Below, piece after piece: positions 14,811 to 19,934 of a DNA stretch of 19,934 nt. Made by a program: the position numbers and the translations under genes. Source of the stretch: Firmicutes bacterium UBA1393 (GTDB lineage Bacteria; Bacillota; DTU025). The notes beneath the pieces are model-generated. The model had not been told where the DNA came from. It worked only from the letters and a program-made list of their open reading frames with translations, and did not search any database. The stretch's first letter is position 1, and each line of letters begins with the position of its first letter. The stretch spans positions 27,793 through 47,726 of the forward strand of contig DBQN01000013.1 of assembly GCA_002305255.1 (NCBI GenBank), read 5' to 3'.

Positions 14811-15770
14811 CTACATGCCGGAGAAAAGCCTCTGCACTCTGCCGCCGTAGATGGCTTCCAGGACTACATCGCGCACGATGGACAGGCTCTCGCGGCTGCA
14901 CTTGTCGATGGTGTCAGACGTAGTGTGCCAGTAGGGATAGTCGAAGTCGATGATGTCGACGGCCGGGATGCCCCGCTCAAGGAAGGGGATGTGGTCGTCG
15001 AGGATGTAGTGCCTCGTTGCCCTGGGAAACACAGAGCCGTAGCCGATGGCTGCTGCTCCATCCCAGATGGCGGCAGTCAGCGCCGGGTTCCTGCTTGCCG
15101 AGTAGCCCTCCATGTGCACCTTCAGGTCAGCGTCGCCTACCATGTCCAAGAGGATCATGCACATCACATCCGACGGGTTGACCGCTGCCGCAAACTGCTT
15201 GGACCCGAGGAACATGTCGGCGGCAGTCGTGCCCAGGTCCTCGCCGTCGAAGAAGGCAAGCATGACGGGGAAGGGGGGACGCCGTTCGGCGAGATACCCG
15301 GCGAGCTCGAGCAGGACAGCCACGCCTGAGCCGCCGTCATTGGCGCCTATGATCGGTGTGGACTGCTTGGCCGGGTCGGGATCCCAGTCTGCTCGCGGCC
15401 TCGTGTCGAAATGCGCGCCGAAAATCATGTAGGGTGAGAGCGACGGCGGCGCCGCCGTCGTCGTCGCCGCTGCGGCCCCTTCAGGGAGGAAGAGACCTGC
15501 GACATTGCGCATGGCCAGAGTCTCAGAATCATACACAGTGCTGAAGTCTTGCACCAGCACGGTGTCGGCGTATCTGGCCAGCTCAGCCTGGAGAAACTGC
15601 GTGAGTTCGCGATGACCTGCAGAACCGGGGTTCCGAGGCCCCAGGCCTACCTGGTATTCAAGATACCACCATGCGTCGCGCACTTCAGCGGCTTGTGCTG
15701 CCCGTGCGCCCTGTGCCGGCAGGATGACCAGCGACAGAATCACCAATGACCAGACCAAAGAGTGTTTCAC
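14811..15770 (-). CDS. Secreted M28-family glutaminyl-peptide cyclotransferase-like protein
   Basis: 319 aa from the GTG at 15770, which has GAGGTG 6 nt upstream; a longer frame to 15827 lacks an SD. Residues 1-28 are a signal peptide. The M28 zinc-site motifs are all visible: AHFDTRP (119-125), GANDGGSGVAVLLELA (Asp145), FFDGEDLG (Glu177, Asp178), LDDHIPFLERGIP (Asp258/259), and PYWHTTSD (Trp281, His282). The DGE(E/D), DDHIPFLRRG and (V/Y)WHT blocks are those of glutaminyl cyclases, which convert N-terminal Gln to pyroglutamate; M28 aminopeptidases are the alternative. The Thr/Ala-rich stretch at about 99-108 is low complexity. It lies 188 nt upstream of the secreted metzincin on the same strand, so the two may be co-expressed: pyroglutamate capping would protect exported proteins from aminopeptidases. 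Confidence 0.9.
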   Translation of the reverse strand: MKHSLVWSLVILSLVILPAQGARAAQAAEVRDAWWYLEYQVGLGPRNPGSAGHRELTQFLQAELARYADTVLVQDFSTVYDSETLAMRNVAGLFLPEGAAAATTTAAPPSLSPYMIFGAHFDTRPRADWDPDPAKQSTPIIGANDGGSGVAVLLELAGYLAERRPPFPVMLAFFDGEDLGTTAADMFLGSKQFAAAVNPSDVMCMILLDMVGDADLKVHMEGYSASRNPALTAAIWDGAAAIGYGSVFPRATRHYILDDHIPFLERGIPAVDIIDFDYPYWHTTSDTIDKCSRESLSIVRDVVLEAIYGGRVQRLFSGM

Positions 15771-15931
15771 TTTGAGCACCTCACTGGCCGCTGTCGAAGA
15801 CGCGGCCCATGACAGAGTATACACCATTGTTCTCTTATATCCCTTCCGTTTCCTTCACAGAGCACCTAACCTTGAATTCTCGCTGACAGGTCAGTATGTG
15901 AGGGACCTGCGGCGACTTCTTTGAATGCCCA

Positions 15932-15980
15932 ATAACTGTTATGAACAGGTAAGTACCGAACGTCACAAATGTGTGGCACA
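15932..15980. promoter_or_regulatory. Cluster of short inverted repeats upstream of the FMN-type protein gene
   Basis: ATAAC-T-GTTAT (15932-15942), CTGTT-ATG-AACAG (15936-15948), CACAAATGTG (15964-15973) and TGTGGCACA (15972-15980) are perfect inverted repeats packed just upstream of and over the -35 region. Another, CTGAC-AG-GTCAG, is at 15883-15894. They look like operators; the regulator is unknown. Confidence 0.4.
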
Positions 15981-16002
15981 GTTCCCGCGGTCATGCTAGA
16001 AT
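15974..16002 (+). promoter_or_regulatory. Sigma-A promoter with extended -10
   Basis: TGGCAC (15974-15979), 17 bp, TAGAAT (15997-16002) preceded by TGC, giving an extended -10 that compensates for the weak -35. It drives the tandem-domain secreted protein, whose start is 45 nt downstream. Confidence 0.6.
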
Positions 16003-16046
16003 TAGGGTAGCTTCAGAGCCAATTTTCTGTGAAAGGGAGTCATGTC

Positions 16047-17084
16047 ATGAAAAAGCTTTTCGCGCTAATCATGGTTGCAGCGGCCTTGCTAGCAGTGGCA
16101 ATGCTGCCCTCGCTGGGTATCGCCGCGGATGCCCCTGCCAAGATCGGACTCGGGCATGTTACATCCATTGGCAGCTCGAAGGACAAGGTAGTGGCCGCCA
16201 ACGGCAAGGTCACCCCGGCTGTTGCCCAGGTTGACACTACTATGGCTATAGTCGCTTTCGACGCGGCCGGCCGAGTGACGCACATCACAATCGACACTGC
16301 ACAGACCAAGGTCAACTACGATGAGGATATGAAGGTTACGAGCGACCTCGCAGCACTCGCACAGTCCAAGATCGAGTTGGGCGACGGCTATGGAATGCGC
16401 AAGGCATCCTCAATCAAGAAGGAATGGAACGAGCAGATCGTCGACTTCGAGAAGTGGATGATCGGCAAGACCGTTGCTGAGATCAAGGCCCTCAAGACCA
16501 AGCAGCGCGACGCCTCGCACATCGCAGTTCCCGACATTCCTGAGCTCGCCTCCACCGTCACCATCACCGTTCAGGATTACATCGAAGTGGTTGAGGAAGC
16601 ATGGAACAACGCAGTTCCCGTGCCTGCCGGCGGCGTGAAGCTCGGCCTCGGGCATGAGATCTCCATCGCTAAGTCCACCTCTTCTGCTGCCCAGGTTGAC
16701 AATGTGTTCGCCGGCGCGCTGTTCGACAAGGACGGCAAGATCGTTGGCGTGATCGTTGACACCGCTCAGACCAAGGTCGCCTTCGACAAGGACGGCAAGG
16801 TCACCACCGACAAGGCCGGCGAGTTCCTGACCAAGAAGGAACTTCGCGAGGGCTACGGCATGCTCAAGGCCTCCTCGATCAAGAAGGAATGGTATGAGCA
16901 GATGGCCGAGTTCGAGAAGTGGATGACTGGCAAGACCGTTGCTGAGATCAAGGCCCTCAAGACCAAGCAGCGTGACTCTTCGCACATCGCGGTTCCTGAC
17001 ATCCCTGAGCTCGCCTCCACCGTCACCATCACTGTGGAAGGCTACATCGCTGCTGTGGCAGAGGCATACGCCAACGCCAAGTAG
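16047..17084 (+). CDS. Secreted tandem-domain protein paired with ApbE; candidate flavin-carrying electron-transfer protein
   Basis: 345 aa. The ATG at 16047 has AAAGGGAG 7 nt upstream. Residues 1-27 are a signal peptide with no lipobox Cys. Two copies of a domain of about 150 residues follow (32-189 and 197-344), offset by 155 residues in their C-terminal halves, where about 60 of 75 positions are identical. Shared blocks: GLGH near the start, DTAQTKV, GYGM(R/L)KASSIKKEW, GKTVAEIKALKTKQRD, ASTVTITV. In Firmicutes, similar proteins sit beside ApbE and are often grouped with FMN-binding, PplA-like extracellular electron carriers. The canonical flavinylation motif (S/T-G-A-T) is not present, so flavin attachment is not proven by sequence. 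The next gene is an ApbE flavin transferase, which is the main reason for this assignment. Confidence 0.7.
   Translation: MKKLFALIMVAAALLAVAMLPSLGIAADAPAKIGLGHVTSIGSSKDKVVAANGKVTPAVAQVDTTMAIVAFDAAGRVTHITIDTAQTKVNYDEDMKVTSDLAALAQSKIELGDGYGMRKASSIKKEWNEQIVDFEKWMIGKTVAEIKALKTKQRDASHIAVPDIPELASTVTITVQDYIEVVEEAWNNAVPVPAGGVKLGLGHEISIAKSTSSAAQVDNVFAGALFDKDGKIVGVIVDTAQTKVAFDKDGKVTTDKAGEFLTKKELREGYGMLKASSIKKEWYEQMAEFEKWMTGKTVAEIKALKTKQRDSSHIAVPDIPELASTVTITVEGYIAAVAEAYANAK
16140..17078 (+). repeat. Intragenic duplication of a roughly 150-residue domain
   Basis: Copy A is 16140-16613 and copy B is 16635-17078. The 3' halves align at an offset of 465 nt and share an identical 44-nt run (from 16464 and from 16929, encoding GKTVAEIKALKTKQR). 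Identity at DNA level, including third positions, implies recent duplication or gene conversion, whereas the 5' halves have diverged and copy A carries an insertion near residues 45-58. Confidence 0.85.
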
Positions 17085-17123
17085 GCAGATGCAGAGCTAG
17101 CTCTTGTGAGCAATTGATAACCC

Positions 17124-17160
17124 GAGCCTCCCCGTCTTATGATAGGGGAGGCTCTTCATT
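17124..17160 (+). terminator. Terminator between the tandem-domain gene and apbE
   Basis: A perfect 10-bp stem (GAGCCTCCCC / GGGGAGGCTC, 17124-17133 and 17145-17154) with an 11-nt loop is followed by the T-rich TTCATTCTGTT. It should end most transcripts of the upstream gene, leaving apbE to read-through or its own promoter. An in-frame ATG at 17139 lies in its loop and is unlikely to be the apbE start. Confidence 0.75.
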
Positions 17161-17174
17161 CTGTTATTGCGGTG

Positions 17175-18296
17175 ATGCCTTTGAAACGACATACACTGAG
17201 AAACATACTGGTAGCGGTGATGCTCCTTGCACTGGCCGCGTCGGCTGTGCTGGTGTACAGAGCGCGCCAGGCAGCTCCGGGCCGCGGCTACACAAAGTAC
17301 AGCGAGAGCTTTTTCGGAGCTTTCGACACCCTCACCACCATAGTGGCGTACGCGAAGAGCGAAGCCGAGTTCAAGAAATACTACGACCTCGCTGAGTCGC
17401 GGTTCCGAGAGCTACACAAGTTGTACGACATATACAACAGCTACCCCGGAGTCGCTAACCTGAAGACGATCAACGATAATGCCGGTGTGCGCCCCGTTCA
17501 AGTGGATCCGCGCATCATCGACATGATCGAGTTCGCGCGAGACTGGTATGAGCGCACAGGAGGTAGGGCCAACATCGCCATGGGCGCAGTGCTGCGCATC
17601 TGGCATGACTACCGCGAGCGGGGGCGCGACTTCCCCGAAGAGGCTGAGATCCCGCCAATGAAGGATCTACGGGCGGCAGCGGAACACACTGACTTGAGCA
17701 AGGTCATCGTCGACCGCGAACAGGGCACGGTGTACCTGGCCGACCCGCTCATGAGCCTCGATGTGGGGGCCGTGGCCAAAGGCTACGCCACAGAACTGGT
17801 GGTCAGGGAGCTCATGGAGGCAGGCATGGTATCAGGGATGGTGAGTGCCGGTGGGAACGTGCGCTCAGTGGGAACACCCCTCGACGGGATCAGGGGACGC
17901 TGGGGAGTGGGCATTCAGGATCCTGACGAATCGGTGATATCCGACGATGCCCTGCTGGATGTGGTGTTCGTGAACGACTCGTCTGTTGTGAGCTCTGGCG
18001 ACTACGAAAGGTACTACGTCGTGGGTGACATGGTGTTGCACCATCTTATCGATCCGGTCACCCTGATGCCCGCCACGCACTACAAGGCGATAACAGTGGT
18101 CACGGAAGACTCCGGTATGGCCGACTTTCTGTCGACTGCGCTGTACCTGATACCCTACGATGAGAGTGCCGAGCTTGCTTCCTCGTTACCGGGCGTGGAA
18201 GCTCTGTGGGTGATGCCCGATCGCGAGGTGCGCGTCACCGAAGGCCTCGCGCCACTTCTCAAGAGCAACGGCGCCACCGGAGCCATAAAGAAGTAG
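17175..18296 (+). CDS. apbE: ApbE/FmnB-type FAD:protein FMN transferase
   Basis: 373 aa from the ATG at 17175; a GTG sits one codon earlier. SD support is poor for both, and longer starts fall inside the terminator. Residues 1-30 are a basic N-terminus plus membrane anchor (LRNILVAVMLLALAASAVLV), placing the enzyme outside the membrane. ApbE hallmarks: SLDVGAVAKGYATE (usually DxGGIAKGYA), SAGGNVRSVG, SSGDYERYY, HHLIDPVT, and MADFLSTALY with the metal-binding Asp and Thr. ApbE enzymes split FAD and attach FMN covalently to a Thr or Ser of exported electron-transfer proteins such as NqrC/RnfG or PplA. The gene follows a secreted tandem-domain protein, its likely substrate. No rnf or nqr genes are in the window. 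Confidence 0.93.
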   Translation: MPLKRHTLRNILVAVMLLALAASAVLVYRARQAAPGRGYTKYSESFFGAFDTLTTIVAYAKSEAEFKKYYDLAESRFRELHKLYDIYNSYPGVANLKTINDNAGVRPVQVDPRIIDMIEFARDWYERTGGRANIAMGAVLRIWHDYRERGRDFPEEAEIPPMKDLRAAAEHTDLSKVIVDREQGTVYLADPLMSLDVGAVAKGYATELVVRELMEAGMVSGMVSAGGNVRSVGTPLDGIRGRWGVGIQDPDESVISDDALLDVVFVNDSSVVSSGDYERYYVVGDMVLHHLIDPVTLMPATHYKAITVVTEDSGMADFLSTALYLIPYDESAELASSLPGVEALWVMPDREVRVTEGLAPLLKSNGATGAIKK

Positions 18297-18320
18297 TCGG
18301 GCGCCGGCAACGGCGCCCGA
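18297..18320. terminator. GCAA-tetraloop hairpin between convergent apbE and peroxiredoxin genes
   Basis: A perfect 10-bp stem (TCGGGCGCCG / CGGCGCCCGA) closed by GCAA begins right after the apbE stop. On the - strand it is followed by CTACTTCTTT, so it best fits termination of the perR-prx operon, with possible use in both directions. Confidence 0.7.
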
Positions 18321-18343
18321 ACCCTAGGGCCTAGCCCTCGACA

Positions 18344-19048
18344 CTACTCCGACAGATTCTTGAAGCAGAGGAACCAGTCCTTGCAGTCGTAGCCTGCTTT
18401 GGCCGCCTCGGCAACGCGATCATTGGCCTTGCCGATGGTGTTCGGAGCCGGCACGATCACGGGCTGTCCCGGCCGCCAGTCGGCAGGAGTTGCCACCTTG
18501 TTCTTGTCGGCTGTCTGCAGCGCTATGAGCAGACGCTTGATCTCATCGAAGTTGCGCCCGGCCGAAGCGGGGTAGTATATCAGCGCTCTGATCACTGAGT
18601 TGGGGTCGATGAAGAACACTGCGCGAACGGCTGCGGTGTCACTGACGTTGGGCTGGATCATGCCGTACTTCTTGGCCACGTCCATCTTCAGGTCGGCGAC
18701 GACGGGGAACTTCACATCAACATTCTTCAAGCCGCGGAACTCGATCTTCTCCTTGATCGCGCGTAGCCAAGCGATGTGGCTGTGGATGCTGTCGACCGAC
18801 ACCCCCACGAGTTCGCAGTTGAGGGTCCTGAACTCTTCCTGCAGCGAAGCGAAGGTAATGAACTCTGTGGTGCACACCGGCGTGAAGTCGGCAGGATGGC
18901 TGAACAGGATGACCCATTTGCCGGCGTAGTCCTCCGGGAAATTCATCGGCCCCTGGGTAGTTGTGGCCTTGAACGCCGGCGCCTTGTCGCCGATGAGGGG
19001 GACGCGTACCGTTTCCTCACAATTGCACTTCTCAGTAGATTCTGTCAT
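18344..19048 (-). CDS. Prx6-type peroxiredoxin (thioredoxin-like peroxidase)
   Basis: 234 aa. The ATG at 19048 has AAAGGAG about 10 nt upstream. The AhpC/TSA fold is clear, with the peroxidatic motif HPADFTPVCTTEF (Cys59) and the C-terminal block YDCKDWFLCF (Cys222, Cys228). This places it with the archaeal/thermophile Prx6-like peroxidases (Aeropyrum type), whose two C-terminal Cys are also six residues apart. An extra N-terminal CNC (Cys8, Cys10) is unusual and could bind metal or form disulfides. It reduces H2O2 and organic peroxides in the cytoplasm. It lies 18 nt after perR on the same strand, so it is the probable target of PerR derepression during oxidative stress. Confidence 0.95.
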   Translation of the reverse strand: MTESTEKCNCEETVRVPLIGDKAPAFKATTTQGPMNFPEDYAGKWVILFSHPADFTPVCTTEFITFASLQEEFRTLNCELVGVSVDSIHSHIAWLRAIKEKIEFRGLKNVDVKFPVVADLKMDVAKKYGMIQPNVSDTAAVRAVFFIDPNSVIRALIYYPASAGRNFDEIKRLLIALQTADKNKVATPADWRPGQPVIVPAPNTIGKANDRVAEAAKAGYDCKDWFLCFKNLSE

Positions 19049-19066
19049 CTGTTATGCACTCCTTTT

Positions 19067-19582
19067 CTAATCGGCCTCTCCGGGCTGCTTTGGTTCTGCC
19101 TGACGCTGCTTGTTCTGCATGCAACTCGCGCACACTCCCCTGAACTCTACTCTCACCGACTCTACCTTCCCTGCGCTCTGCGACTCGGCCGGCAATGTCA
19201 GACGCTGAAACTCGGGCCAGTGCACGTCTGTGGCTGAACCACAACTTGAGCAGATGAAGTGGTGATGGATATCGACCGTCGCGTCAAACCTGACACGCTC
19301 GCGCGGGGCTCCGATGGCCACAATGAGGCCCATGTCGGCCAGTAGCGCCAGGGTTCGATAGACGGTATCGAGAGATATGGTGGGGATCTGCTTGCGCACG
19401 CTCTCGTACACTCGTTCTGCGTTGGGATGATCGGATGATGCAGCGAGCTCACGGAAGATCACCAGTCTCTGGTGAGTGAGCTTCACGCCCCTTGCCTGGC
19501 AGGCATTCTTGAACTGGGCTATCTTGCGTTCGATCATCGAGTCGTCGGCACGTTCTAGGCGGCGTTCCGTGTTCATCAGCAT
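19067..19582 (-). CDS. perR: Fur-family peroxide-sensing repressor, PerR type
   Basis: 171 aa from the ATG at 19582 (AGGAA just upstream); an ATG two codons later is also possible. The winged helix (KLTHQRLVIFRELAASSDHP, then PTISLDTVYRTLALL) precedes the metal-binding domain. Ligands align with Bacillus subtilis PerR: His52, Asp100, His106, His108 and Asp119, the last being the Asp that marks PerR rather than Fur (Glu). The structural zinc is bound by CSSC (111-114) and CASC (151-154). In the family, Fe-loaded PerR is inactivated by H2O2 oxidation of its His ligands, derepressing peroxide defence genes. Here it heads an operon with a peroxiredoxin and has an operator at its own promoter. Confidence 0.93.
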   Translation of the reverse strand: MLMNTERRLERADDSMIERKIAQFKNACQARGVKLTHQRLVIFRELAASSDHPNAERVYESVRKQIPTISLDTVYRTLALLADMGLIVAIGAPRERVRFDATVDIHHHFICSSCGSATDVHWPEFQRLTLPAESQSAGKVESVRVEFRGVCASCMQNKQRQAEPKQPGEAD

Positions 19583-19585
19583 CAG

Positions 19586-19643
19586 TTCCTAAATAGGAAT
19601 GGTTCTTGAATAGGATGATATACTATTATGCATCCCGCGTCAA
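19586..19643 (-). promoter_or_regulatory. perR-prx promoter with PerR/Fur-type operator
   Basis: On the - strand: -35 TTGACG (19638-19643), 17 bp, -10 TATCAT (19615-19620), a strong sigma-A promoter. Downstream, between the start of transcription and the SD, lies the inverted repeat TTCCTA-TT-TAGGAA (19586-19599), with a degenerate second copy (TCCTATTCAAGAAC) shifted by 17 nt towards the promoter. The placement and AT-rich dyad fit a PerR/Fur box used for autorepression. Confidence 0.7.
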
Positions 19644-19934
19644 CACCTATCTGCGGCGCGGCGGTTGGCTGGTCATGTTCTGTCGCCTGGCACAAGATGC
19701 TGAGGTGATTCTCGACTCATCTCACCTAATCGGTTGATCCGACGTTCCGGCGAGGCAGGCTCGCTGGCGCGAGATACCAGAAACCGGGCAGTTCCCGCTG
19801 CGAAATACCGAAAGGCCGCCAGCTCACGCCGCGGACGCCCGGAATCTGGGCATCTCGTGATCGGCAGCGGTTGTGTCGGTTCGGTGCGAAGCGGACAGAA
19901 TCAGTCTGCCCCGCAGGGCAGACCTTCTACAATG
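19644..19934. other. Non-coding right end; no gene recognised
   Basis: I see no ORF with protein-like sequence on either strand. It contains short repeated motifs (ATACCAGAAA and ATACCGAAA) and, at 19904-19923, a perfect 8-bp hairpin (GTCTGCCC-CGCA-GGGCAGAC) that could be a terminator, although no strong T-run follows. It may be the leader or terminator region of a gene beyond the edge. Confidence 0.35.

Noticed and set aside
15974..15988. Sigma-54 promoter (TGGCAC with GC 10 nt on)
   Set aside because: The -12 element reads CCGC rather than TTGC, and a better sigma-A extended -10 promoter uses the same TGGCAC as -35.
19644..19934. Riboswitch or T-box leader
   Set aside because: Hairpins and small repeats are present, but no conserved core of a known riboswitch class could be matched.

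Overview
This window (about 60% GC by eye, dense genes on both strands) looks like chromosomal DNA of a high-GC Gram-positive bacterium, probably an anaerobic, endospore-forming member of the Bacillota. The evidence is indirect: a SpoVB-type flippase, a PerR/peroxiredoxin pair behind a canonical sigma-A promoter, a TipAL-type MerR regulator, strong Shine-Dalgarno (SD) sites with frequent GTG starts, and an ApbE flavin transferase next to a secreted repeat protein. No rRNA, tRNA, IS element, integrase or CRISPR array was seen.

Left part (1-5789, + strand): a compact operon of three cell-envelope genes. Two encode membrane proteins carrying GATase-like (DUF4350/GldG/IFT52-type) domains; the first runs off the left edge. 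The third overlaps its neighbour by 4 nt and is the strangest gene here. It encodes a secreted 804-aa protein with 72 cysteines in about 316 residues, built from a Thr-Cys tetrapeptide repeat and followed by a TolB/WD40-like beta-propeller. I do not recognise this repeat as a described family, and it is my main candidate for an undescribed system.

Middle (5790-12020): a TipAL-like regulator (-) with a MerR-type 19-bp-spacer promoter; a secreted inhibitory-type serpin (+); a SpoVB/MATE-type flippase (-) whose C-terminal codons overlap the serpin reactive loop in antisense; a short Asn/Gln/Arg-rich ORF (-) with its own terminator; a radical SAM protein with SPASM-like C-terminal cysteines (+); and an orphan LivF-type ABC ATPase (-).

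Right part (12076-19934): a secreted metzincin with an archaemetzincin-like extra zinc site (-) and a secreted glutaminyl-cyclase-type M28 protein (-). With the serpin these suggest active extracellular protein processing. Next come a secreted protein made of two near-identical domains and an ApbE/FmnB-type FMN transferase (+), resembling a flavin-based extracellular electron-transfer pair. Last is a PerR-peroxiredoxin operon (-) with an autoregulatory operator. Two convergent gene junctions (5789/5864 and 18296/18344) are closed by strong GCAA-tetraloop hairpins.
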